Source of the DNA: Hyphococcus flavus
Lineage (GTDB): Bacteria > Pseudomonadota > Alphaproteobacteria > Caulobacterales > Parvularculaceae
Length of the DNA stretch: 64,000 bases
Assembly (NCBI RefSeq): GCF_028748065.1
Contig: NZ_CP118166.1
Span: 1,503,501 to 1,567,500 of the forward strand
Direction of reading: 5' to 3'
Shown here: positions 52,691 to 60,562 of the stretch, in pieces
Numbering within the stretch: the first letter of the stretch is position 1
How the letters are laid out: every line of letters begins with the position of its first letter
The notes under the pieces: model-generated
Told to the model about the DNA's origin: nothing
Databases searched by the model: none
The model's input: the letters and a program-made list of their open reading frames with translations, nothing else
Translations under genes and position numbers: made by a program

Positions 52691-54061
52691 ATGCGTGATG
52701 AAATGTTAAGCGACTATGAACAAAAAGCTGCGAATGCGGCAAAGAACATCTTCATGGTTGCTGAGGGCGGGCTCGATGAGATCGAAGCGCCGGAGACTTT
52801 AAAGAGGCTAGCTGGCGCGAATGGCTTCAATGGAGAGGCTGGCGCTGTTCTCGCCAATGACGAGGGCGTGCTGTTGGGCCTCGGCGATGGCGCTGATCCG
52901 TTCTTGTCCGCGGCGGCGGCGGAAAAGTTGCCGGAAGGTGACTATGTTTTCGCCGCTTCGCTTGATGAGCAGACGGCGACGCTCGCTGCGTTGGGTTGGC
53001 TCATGGGGGGCTACCGTTTTGACCGCTATAAACAGCAAAAACCTGCGAACGCTCGGCTGATTGCGCCTGAAAACGCTGATTGCAAGGCCGCGCGCCGAGC
53101 GATGGAAGCGGTTTGCCTGGTTCGCGATCTTGTAAACACGCCCGCAGGCGATATGGGGCCTGAAGCCCTTGAACATGCCGCGCGAAACCTTGCGGAAGAA
53201 TGTGGTGCGCAAATCAGCGTCATCGAGGGCGAAAACCTTCTCGCTGAAAACCTGCCCATGATCCATGCGGTGGGGCGCGCGGCCGCCAGTCCGCCTCGGC
53301 TTATTGATATGACATGGGGTGAGATTGACGCGCCAAAACTCACACTTGTTGGTAAGGGCGTTACATTTGACTCGGGTGGATTGAATATCAAGGGCGGCGC
53401 CGGTATGGCGCTGATGAAAAAAGACATGGGCGGCGGCGCACATACATTGGCCCTTGCCCGCATGATCATGAAGTCGAAACTCAAGGTGCGGTTGCGGGTG
53501 CTGGTGCCAGCAGTCGAAAACGCCATATCTGGAAATGCATTCCGGCCCGGAGATATCTTACCCAGCCGTAGAGGCCTTACCGTCGAAATTGGCAATACCG
53601 ATGCGGAAGGGCGCTTAATTCTGGCTGATGCTTTGACGTTGGGCGGTGAGGAAAAGCCTGAGTTGATGATATCCTTGGCGACTCTGACGGGGGCTGCACG
53701 CGTAGCGCTTGGTCCGGAACTCGCGCCATTTTATTGTGATGACGAAGGGCTCGTCAGCGCTCTTGAGCGTGCGGGCACAGCGGTATCCGATCCGGTGTGG
53801 CGCATGCCGTTATGGCGAAATTACGAGACTATGCTGTCTTCGCAGATCGCTGATGTGAACCATATTTCCGGCGGTTCCTTTGCCGGGTCGATAACAGCTG
53901 CGCTGTTTTTAAAGAAATTTGCGGATGGCGCCGGGGCGTGGATGCATTTTGATATTTATGCGTGGCGGCCAAAGGCGCTGCCCGGGCGGCCCGCAGGGGG
54001 CGAGGCGCAAGCGATCCGCGCCTTGTTTGAGGTATTGTCAGCTCGCTTCCCCGCCGAATAG
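52691..54061 (+). CDS. M17 leucyl aminopeptidase family protein
   Basis: This 456-residue M17 peptidase has the complete metal and catalytic set: VGKGVTFDSGGLNIKG (Lys, Asp, Lys), LMKKDMGGGAH (Asp) and the signature NTDAEGRLILADAL (Asp, Glu, Arg). The N-terminal domain is short, as in PepB-like members. It acts in cytoplasmic peptide turnover. It stands alone between the TPR gene (divergent) and a MarR gene. Confidence 0.93.
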   Translation: MRDEMLSDYEQKAANAAKNIFMVAEGGLDEIEAPETLKRLAGANGFNGEAGAVLANDEGVLLGLGDGADPFLSAAAAEKLPEGDYVFAASLDEQTATLAALGWLMGGYRFDRYKQQKPANARLIAPENADCKAARRAMEAVCLVRDLVNTPAGDMGPEALEHAARNLAEECGAQISVIEGENLLAENLPMIHAVGRAAASPPRLIDMTWGEIDAPKLTLVGKGVTFDSGGLNIKGGAGMALMKKDMGGGAHTLALARMIMKSKLKVRLRVLVPAVENAISGNAFRPGDILPSRRGLTVEIGNTDAEGRLILADALTLGGEEKPELMISLATLTGAARVALGPELAPFYCDDEGLVSALERAGTAVSDPVWRMPLWRNYETMLSSQIADVNHISGGSFAGSITAALFLKKFADGAGAWMHFDIYAWRPKALPGRPAGGEAQAIRALFEVLSARFPAE

Positions 54062-54132
54062 CTCTTGCGCTTTTGCGCCGAACAGGGGCAAGCATAGTGT
54101 TTGGCAATCAGGGTTTAGCGTAAGGCCGGACG

Positions 54133-54486
54133 ATGGCGGCGACAGATATTCTCACAAGCTGGCGGGAAGTAATGTGCGACGCGGTGCGCGCGGACAACCC
54201 CGATCTGTCCATGCGCCAGTGGTCTATTTTGTTGACGGTTTATCTCAAACCCGGACCGCATACGGTTCGTGCGCTTGCGCGAGACCTGAATGTGCCGAAA
54301 CCTGCGATATCGCGCGCCCTGGATGCGCTCTCTATTCTTGGCTTCATCAAACGCGTGCGTGACGATAATGACAAGCGTATCGTCATTGTACGGAAGACAG
54401 CCGAAGGCGCGATTTATCTTGATAACTTCGCGCGCCTCGTTGAGTCTTATTCCGGCGCTCCGACGCTAGAGGCGATGTACGGATAA
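54133..54486 (+). CDS. MarR-type winged helix regulator
   Basis: This 117-residue protein has MRQWSILLTVYLKPGPHTVRALARDLNVPKPAISRALDALSILGFIKRVRDDNDKRIVIVRKT, a MarR HTH with a wing. It lacks the long C-terminal dimer helix of large MarR proteins, so it is a compact member. The target is not evident; it follows the aminopeptidase gene by 71 bp and converges on the DUF2125 gene. Confidence 0.8.
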   Translation: MAATDILTSWREVMCDAVRADNPDLSMRQWSILLTVYLKPGPHTVRALARDLNVPKPAISRALDALSILGFIKRVRDDNDKRIVIVRKTAEGAIYLDNFARLVESYSGAPTLEAMYG

Positions 54487-55482
54487 TCAGTCAACCTTGG
54501 GCAGGCCGGCGAGCGTGACGCCGGCGATCTGCGCCGTCTTATCCTTTAAATGAATTGGTGCATTGATTTTGCCGCCGCCGGCGATGGCGGCGAGTGAAAG
54601 GGCGGCAGCCACGGATTGCGCTTCATTTCGGCTGATTGCGCCGCCTGTATGCAGCACTTCTGTGAAAACGGCCGGGTTGACGATCTCTGTATTTAGCTGG
54701 CCCGCCGGATAGTTTTCCGAGTCCAGGTTGATCTCCCCGGCGATCATGACATGGGCGTCGTCAATCTCGGCCGACAATCCCCTGATGATCAATCTTCCGC
54801 CTGCCTGGCGCCAGACTGAGACAGGGTCAGCGAAAGCGAACGCATCGGTATGAGTGAGGGCAAGCATTGTCCTGAAAGTATCTAGTTCAACAGCCTTCGC
54901 GCCGTTAATGGCGGAAAGGCCTGTGGCGGCGAGGTTTAGGGTCAGGGTCGTGTTTTCGGCGCTATCGGGGGCAAGGTCCAGTTTCAGATTTTCAATCTGG
55001 ATTGTTTCGTCTGTGTGCATTCTTGTCGCGGATCCCTCGCCAATTGTCGTGGCGAAAACCCACCCGCGCGTATCATCGGCTGAGATTGATGTTCTGAAGT
55101 CTTTTGCAATAACCCGCCACTCGCCATGATCTTCTGTCCATAGATATTGCTCGGTGCGAGTGGAGAAAATCAGTTTTCTCAGATCGTACGGAAGCGCATC
55201 CATCGTCAGGCGGCTTGTTCGCCAGCGCCAGAGGTCGGGCTGCGATATGTCAGGATTATCGACATGCACGCGCAGAAAAAAAGGAAATCCGTCTGACGTT
55301 ATCGGGCCATGTGTGATTTCGAGTCCTGCGCTGCGTTGATCCGCGACCCACGCTTCAACGCCCTTTTTCATTTCGGCGGCACCGGTGCGCCAGAGCATGT
55401 AATAGCCGATGAGAATGACGCCAGCGATGATAAAAGGAATATAGAGCCAGCGTCGGCTTAAACGATGGTGATGTTCAGCCAA
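54487..55482 (-). CDS. DUF2125 protein
   Basis: This 331-residue protein has an N-terminal TM (about 11-29, WLYIPFIIAGVILIGYYML). The periplasmic domain begins GAAEMKKGVEAWVADQRSAGLEITHGPITSDGFPFFLRVHVDNPDI, typical of the alphaproteobacterial DUF2125 family. Its later part includes ANRL-type repeats of beta strands, a possible lipid-binding fold (inference). It overlaps plsC by 8 bp. Confidence 0.85.
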   Translation of the reverse strand: MAEHHHRLSRRWLYIPFIIAGVILIGYYMLWRTGAAEMKKGVEAWVADQRSAGLEITHGPITSDGFPFFLRVHVDNPDISQPDLWRWRTSRLTMDALPYDLRKLIFSTRTEQYLWTEDHGEWRVIAKDFRTSISADDTRGWVFATTIGEGSATRMHTDETIQIENLKLDLAPDSAENTTLTLNLAATGLSAINGAKAVELDTFRTMLALTHTDAFAFADPVSVWRQAGGRLIIRGLSAEIDDAHVMIAGEINLDSENYPAGQLNTEIVNPAVFTEVLHTGGAISRNEAQSVAAALSLAAIAGGGKINAPIHLKDKTAQIAGVTLAGLPKVD

Positions 55483-56212
55483 CGGACTTCTCCTTTTCCA
55501 GCGGCGTATTTTCCAGATCGGGCCGCGCTGCTTCGATTTGGGCCTTTAGTTCCTTGAGAAAAGTCTTGCGATCAAGGCCGGGCGCTATCGGCGGCAGAAA
55601 CCGCAGCGTTACAACACCTGGCTTGCGTTCAATGCCTGGGTGCGTCCAGAAACGTCCGCTGTCATGGGCGGCTGGCGTGCATGGCGCATTGGCGGTCGTG
55701 TATATTCCTGCAGCGCCGGGCAAAAACCGCGACGTCTGTCCGGGTTGAATGCGGGTTCCTTCAGGGAAAACAATAACCTGATTACCCTCGTCAATTCGTT
55801 CCTTTGCAATGCGGGTGAACGCGCGCAATGCCTTGGCGCCTCCTTTCCGATCGATGGGAATATGGCCCGCCAGCTTTGCCCACCAACCGTAAACCGGGAC
55901 CCACAGCAACTCTTGTTTCAATGAAATTACCGGTCGCGGCAGGATGGCTACAAGTGCGATTGTTTCCCACATGGATTGATGATTTGCAGCGACGATTGCG
56001 CCGCCGGTGGGAATGTTTTCCGCCCCCTCAATCCTGTATGTCATGCCAGTGATAAGCTTGAGAGCATCAAGCCCCGTCTTTGACCAGGATTTGACTGTTG
56101 CTTGTGCGGCGCGTCGCCCGAACAGCGCTGCCGGCAAGCAAAAGAAACCTATAAACCCTACAAAGAATACTATAAACGCGGCAAAACAAATCGACCGTAT
56201 GCGTAGTAACAT
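55475..56212 (-). CDS. plsC: 1-acyl-sn-glycerol-3-phosphate acyltransferase
   Basis: This 245-residue acyltransferase has an N-terminal TM (about 7-31) and motif I NHQSMWE (HX4E, a known variant of HX4D). It also has motif III VIVFPEGTRIQPGQT and VPVYGWWAKLAGHIPIDRKGG. It makes phosphatidic acid from lysophosphatidic acid at the inner membrane. It is encoded between the YdcF and DUF2125 genes in one transcript. Confidence 0.92.
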   Translation of the reverse strand: MLLRIRSICFAAFIVFFVGFIGFFCLPAALFGRRAAQATVKSWSKTGLDALKLITGMTYRIEGAENIPTGGAIVAANHQSMWETIALVAILPRPVISLKQELLWVPVYGWWAKLAGHIPIDRKGGAKALRAFTRIAKERIDEGNQVIVFPEGTRIQPGQTSRFLPGAAGIYTTANAPCTPAAHDSGRFWTHPGIERKPGVVTLRFLPPIAPGLDRKTFLKELKAQIEAARPDLENTPLEKEKSVG

Positions 56213-56224
56213 GCTTATAGCGCC

Positions 56225-56797
56225 TTAAGCGAACAGCGCGGCCGCATACGCGAGCAAGAATTTCGAATATTCTCCAGCAAGATTGCCGGTCGCTTTGATT
56301 GAGGCCGGACGGCCTTTAGCGTCAAGATAGCCCGACGCAACGGGGTGTGGCGTGATGATGGCGTTTTTCATTTTCGCCCTCGTCGCGATGATGGCCCGCG
56401 GCATGTGATAGTCGGATGTGACGAGAATAATGGAACTGAATTTGTTGCTTGTCGCCCATGCAGCAAGCTCGTTGGCGTTGCCCTCTGTGGACAGGGCTTC
56501 ATGACCGAGATCGACGCAACACGAAAAGCGGTCAGCCTCGCCGCGCCACAGCTCGGACAGTCTCGCTAATGACGTATCGGGATGAACCCCGGAGATTAAA
56601 AGCCGCTCGCCAGCACCATCTGAGAAGACGGACATCGCCGCTGATATGCGTGCGCCGCCGCCGCCCGTAAATACGACCACGCCATCGGCTAGCTTCGGGT
56701 TTTCAGTAGTAGGCGCGGGCAATCGCCATACGAAAACGGCGAAACCCAGCACCCACAACAGCGCAATGCCGGTCAATACGGATAGAACGCTTTTCAC
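56225..56797 (-). CDS. YdcF/SanA-type DUF218 protein
   Basis: About 191 residues from a GTG at 56797, chosen because homologues start with the membrane anchor (VKSVLSVLTGIALLWVLGFAVFVW) and the 56959 start would lie in ftsX. The DUF218 fold follows: DGVVVFTGGGGARISAAMSVF, GERLLISGVHPD, EGNANELAAWA, IILVTSDYHMPRA. The family includes ElyC and SanA, which act on envelope lipid carriers or integrity. It lies between ftsX and plsC. Confidence 0.85.
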   Translation of the reverse strand: MKSVLSVLTGIALLWVLGFAVFVWRLPAPTTENPKLADGVVVFTGGGGARISAAMSVFSDGAGERLLISGVHPDTSLARLSELWRGEADRFSCCVDLGHEALSTEGNANELAAWATSNKFSSIILVTSDYHMPRAIIATRAKMKNAIITPHPVASGYLDAKGRPASIKATGNLAGEYSKFLLAYAAALFA

Positions 56798-56868
56798 AAT
56801 CGATACTGTCTCCGGAAGGCGGTTCTGAGGAAAAGTTACCCGATTGCGGGTAGGGCGGTCCAGCCGGA

Positions 56869-57819
56869 TTAATACTGGCGGCTTAATGTTTTCAAAACCG
56901 TAAGGCGGGCGGTGAGCGCCGTGACAAGGCAGGTGGCGACAGGGGCGGCGAGCAACCACAGAATCATGAAGCCGCCGACTGAAAATTCCGGCAGGAATGA
57001 ATCCGCCGCGAGCCCAGATCGCATGACCATGCCTGTAAGCCCTAGCGCCAGCAGTGCGGCGGCAAGCCCCAGAACCGCGCCGCGTAACCCCAGTATGAAA
57101 AATCGCCGCTGAACTTCCGTTGCAATGAAATCATCAGTTGCGCCCACCAGGTGAAGGACGGAGACAATCTCATGATTGGCGGCAAGCCCGGCGCGGGCCG
57201 CGAAAATTGAGATGGCGCACGCCGCCCCCATCACCAGCAGGAAAACGCCGAACGCCATGGCTTGACCAGATCGGGCAGCGTTTGAAAGTCGATCATGCCA
57301 GCGGGAATGATCGTCTAGACTGGCGCCCGGCGCCGCTGCCTCCAGACGGTTGCGCAATAGCTCAAGATTGTCGTGAAGCGTGGGCGTGGCTTTAACTTCG
57401 ATAATGGCGGGTATGTTCAAAAACGCGCTGGCGTTTCCTTGCCCCAGCCACGGTTCAAGCAGCGCTGCGGTCTCTTCGCGCCCACGTTCCTCGGCTTCAA
57501 TGACGCCCTCGGTTTCTTCCAGGACGCGTAATGCGGCGGATACCCCGGCGGCGATTTCGGTTTCATTCGCGCCTTTGATTTGGACGGTAATTTCAGACCG
57601 TAATTCGGATGTCCATTCGCTTGCTGCGCGATTGACCATCAGTAATGAAGCCATGGCGAGCACTGCAAGAAACGACATGACGGTGATAACCGCCACCAGC
57701 GGCGCGCCAGCGGCGCCAGCTTCGGGCAGCAAAGGCGCTGCGCGGTTGCGGAACAGTTGCCAGCGGGGTTGCGGCGCATCGCCTTCGGTTTCTGCCGCTT
57801 GCGATTCTTCCTGCGTCAT
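56869..57819 (-). CDS. ftsX: Cell division protein FtsX
   Basis: This 316-residue protein has a TM at about 43-64, a large periplasmic domain (about 70-180) and three C-terminal TM helices, the FtsX topology. EIVSVLHLVGATDDFIATEVQRRFFILGLRGAVLG is the typical cytoplasmic coupling region. With FtsE it forms the ABC-type complex that regulates septal peptidoglycan hydrolases. It overlaps ftsE by 4 bp. Confidence 0.93.
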   Translation of the reverse strand: MTQEESQAAETEGDAPQPRWQLFRNRAAPLLPEAGAAGAPLVAVITVMSFLAVLAMASLLMVNRAASEWTSELRSEITVQIKGANETEIAAGVSAALRVLEETEGVIEAEERGREETAALLEPWLGQGNASAFLNIPAIIEVKATPTLHDNLELLRNRLEAAAPGASLDDHSRWHDRLSNAARSGQAMAFGVFLLVMGAACAISIFAARAGLAANHEIVSVLHLVGATDDFIATEVQRRFFILGLRGAVLGLAAALLALGLTGMVMRSGLAADSFLPEFSVGGFMILWLLAAPVATCLVTALTARLTVLKTLSRQY

Positions 57820-58517
57820 GCAGCGCCTCCCACCCCGGCGCTGCGTGTGACTTTGCCGTCAGCGATTCTTAACACAGGCTTACCAATCGACTGGACAAGA
57901 TGCAGGTCATGGGTCGCGACAATAACGGCGGCGCCCAATTTATTAAGCTCTACGAACAATTTCATAATGCGCTCGCCCATGGCCGGATCGACATTGCCCG
58001 TGGGCTCGTCCGCAAGAATGAGGTCTGGCTTTGACACGAGCGCGCGCGCCAGCGCCACGCGTTGTTTCTCGCCACCGGACAAAGTGGCCGGTTTCGCGCC
58101 CATACGGTGTCCCAATCCTACCCAATTTAAGAGTTCGCTTACGTCTTCGCGGTATTGGTTTTGGTTAACGCCCGCGACTTTCATGGGGAGCGCGACATTT
58201 TCAAAGGCGGTGAGATGGTCGAGGAGTCGAAATTCCTGAAAGACGACGCCAATGCGTCTTCGCAAAGCCGGCAAGGCTTCGCGGGGCGCCTCCATGGCGT
58301 CCTCACCGAACAGGCGAAAGGCGCCGCGCGTCGGTCTGTGCGCAAGATAAATCATTTTAAGCAGCGTCGTCTTGCCGGCGCCAGATGGTCCGGTAAGAAA
58401 GCGGAATTCTCCTTCCTCAAGCCTCATGGAGACGTCGGAGAGGGTTTCCGGGGCATCCTCGTAAGCAAGGCCGGCGTTTTCGAAGCACACAATTTCTTTT
58501 CCGGATTCCATTCTCAT
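57816..58517 (-). CDS. ftsE: Cell division ATP-binding protein FtsE
   Basis: This 233-residue ABC ATPase has Walker A GPSGAGKTTLLKM, Q-loop VFQEFRLLDHLTAFENV, signature LSGGEKQRVALARAL, Walker B LILADEPTGNVD and H-loop ATHDLHLV. Start at ATG 58517 is preferred; the frame is open to 58568, and a second ATG (58511) is also possible. It pairs with FtsX. Confidence 0.94.
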   Translation of the reverse strand: MRMESGKEIVCFENAGLAYEDAPETLSDVSMRLEEGEFRFLTGPSGAGKTTLLKMIYLAHRPTRGAFRLFGEDAMEAPREALPALRRRIGVVFQEFRLLDHLTAFENVALPMKVAGVNQNQYREDVSELLNWVGLGHRMGAKPATLSGGEKQRVALARALVSKPDLILADEPTGNVDPAMGERIMKLFVELNKLGAAVIVATHDLHLVQSIGKPVLRIADGKVTRSAGVGGAA

Positions 58518-58588
58518 CCCGGTCTCAATAGAGCGCGCCGACGATTCGACGGCGCAATTCGCCAACACATAAACGATTCTGACCTGTC

Positions 58589-59959
58589 ATGATAATCACC
58601 TGTCCCGATTGCGCCACGCGCTATGACGTCGATGACGAACGGTTTTCCCCAAGCGGGCGTTCGGTGCGCTGCTCCTCCTGCGGAGAGAGCTGGTTTGTGC
58701 CAGCGCCGGAGCTCCTGGATATGGAGCCGCTTGACGATGACAAGCCGCGCAAAAAAGCCGCCCGCGAAGATAAAGACGAACGGAGTGCAGGTGAGCCTCG
58801 CCGTGACAAGCGTGTAAAAGTCGGTTTGGCTGAGGAAGAAGAACCTCGCAAGGGCCGCAAATCCAGAAAAGAGCGCGAAGATACCTCGTTTGACGACGAA
58901 GAAGATGATGATTCGTTGTTCGATTCGCCGTCGTCAAAAAAACATGATGCGCGCGACTTTGATGACGACGATGCTCGTCCGCACAGGAAAAAGTTCGAAG
59001 AAGATGACGATCCGGCGCCGAAGGGATGGCGCAAGGGCCGCCAGTTCATTGTCGAAGAGGATGAAGACGAGAGCGAACGCCGGCCATTCTTTGCGCGCCG
59101 TCGCAAGCACAAGGAAGAAGACGAAAAGGATCGGGCAAGCAAGCGCGAATCCTTGCGTTTTGCTGATGAAGAAGATGGCGATCGCTCGGACCTTGCCAGC
59201 GACGCCGATGAAGACGATCGCGACTATCGTGATGAAGAAGAATTTATCGATGTCGTCGATGCAGACTGGGAAGACGTCGAGGAAGAGGACGGGGAACGCC
59301 AACGCGGCTTCGGGCGCCGTATTCGCGCCGGACGCCGCCGTGCAACGGCTTTGGCGCGGATGGAAGATGTACGTCCTATTGATCCAGACGACCTTGATGA
59401 TGAATTCTTCGCCGCGCTTCGTGTGACGCCGCGCGAACTGGAGCGTGCAATCAGAAAGGCGCGTCGGCGAGCAGAGTCGCGTGAGAAAAACCGGCTGACG
59501 CCGCTGCGCGTATTCGGCTGGACCGCCTGGATCGCTGTTGTTGCTGGTCTAAGTTACGGCATTGTCGCGTATCGCGAAGATATTGTGAAAATGGCGCCGA
59601 AAGCAGCCGACGCCTATGCGGTGATCGGTATTGAGGCGAACCCATACGGTCTTTCCATCGAGGACGTGCGGCATCGGCTCGCGATCTCGACCGCTGGCCC
59701 GACAATAGAAATTACTGGCAATCTCCGAAATGAAAGCGATGAAATGGTTGTTGCGCCGCTGCTTCAGGCTGAAGCCCTGGGCCCGCGCGGAGAGCTGTTG
59801 GCGCGCTGGACTTTCACCGCCCTTGAAAACGAAGTCGCCACCGGCGCGTCCATAGATTTTATGACGCGCGTACCAGCGCCAGAAGGCGTCACCGAGGTCG
59901 CGCTTTCCTTTGCGCCGTCAAGAAGCGTGCTGGATAGCCTGTTGTCGCCGGACGACTGA
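58589..59959 (+). CDS. MJ0042-type zinc-ribbon membrane protein with highly charged linker
   Basis: This 456-residue protein begins with the zinc ribbon ITCPDCATRYDVDDERFSPSGRSVRCSSCGESW (CxxC...CxxC). About 250 residues of alternating Asp/Glu and Lys/Arg follow, then one TM (about 310-328, VFGWTAWIAVVAGLSYGIVAY). A C-terminal DUF3426-like beta domain ends it (TIEITGNLRNESDEMVVAPLLQAEALGPRGELLARWTF). The family is standard next to ftsEX in alphaproteobacteria, with unknown function. The polyampholyte linker is unusually long. Confidence 0.85.
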   Translation: MIITCPDCATRYDVDDERFSPSGRSVRCSSCGESWFVPAPELLDMEPLDDDKPRKKAAREDKDERSAGEPRRDKRVKVGLAEEEEPRKGRKSRKEREDTSFDDEEDDDSLFDSPSSKKHDARDFDDDDARPHRKKFEEDDDPAPKGWRKGRQFIVEEDEDESERRPFFARRRKHKEEDEKDRASKRESLRFADEEDGDRSDLASDADEDDRDYRDEEEFIDVVDADWEDVEEEDGERQRGFGRRIRAGRRRATALARMEDVRPIDPDDLDDEFFAALRVTPRELERAIRKARRRAESREKNRLTPLRVFGWTAWIAVVAGLSYGIVAYREDIVKMAPKAADAYAVIGIEANPYGLSIEDVRHRLAISTAGPTIEITGNLRNESDEMVVAPLLQAEALGPRGELLARWTFTALENEVATGASIDFMTRVPAPEGVTEVALSFAPSRSVLDSLLSPDD

Positions 59960-60046
59960 TTTTTCCACAAGCAATTTCGGGTGGCGGAAAGGCGTTCTTG
60001 CCCCTATGACCCTTCATCACCTAGATGAATGCGGACGGGGAATTCA

Positions 60047-60562
60047 ATGCGCACGCTTTATACCGAACAACAGATCGCTGAACGCGTTGATGAGATGGCG
60101 CGTCAGATGGCGGAAGATTTGCCGAAAGACTTTCTCCTGGCGCCGGTTCTGACAGGCGCTTTTATTTTTGCGGCTGATTTATTGCGCGCGCTTTATAAAT
60201 ACGGAAGCGATCCTTATGTGGATTTTGTTCAGCTTTCCTCCTATGCGGGCGCGCGATCTTCTTCGGGCGTCGTGACGCTGCTGAAAGACTTTTCAGTAGA
60301 TGTCGAAGGCAAAACAGTCTTGTTGCTGGATGATGTTCTCGACACTGGCCGATCACTTCATTTCGGTAAAGGCATGGTCGAGGATCGCGGCGCCGCTGAA
60401 GTGAAAACTTGTGTCTTCGTCAAAAAACTTACGGGGCATGCGGAAGATATTCATTGCGACTATATCGGATTCGAGGCGAACGCCGATGATTTCCTTGTTG
60501 GTTATGGCATGGACGATGGCGGGCGCATGCGCGGCGTGCCGCTTCTCGGTGCGGTGAATTAG
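60047..60562 (+). CDS. hpt: Hypoxanthine phosphoribosyltransferase
   Basis: This 171-residue type I phosphoribosyltransferase has the PRPP loop VLLLDDVLDTGRSL, the PP loop VLTGAFIF, and the purine-site Lys in CVFVKKLTGHAEDIHCDYIGFEA. DFLVGYGMD is the family ending. It salvages hypoxanthine/guanine. Start at ATG 60047 follows a G-rich site; the frame is open to 60029. It overlaps the convergent gene by 4 bp. Confidence 0.93.
   Translation: MRTLYTEQQIAERVDEMARQMAEDLPKDFLLAPVLTGAFIFAADLLRALYKYGSDPYVDFVQLSSYAGARSSSGVVTLLKDFSVDVEGKTVLLLDDVLDTGRSLHFGKGMVEDRGAAEVKTCVFVKKLTGHAEDIHCDYIGFEANADDFLVGYGMDDGGRMRGVPLLGAVN

Noticed and set aside
58621-59142. Ser/Arg-rich minus-strand reading frame
   Set aside because: It is antisense to the charged linker of the zinc-ribbon gene and has no independent support.
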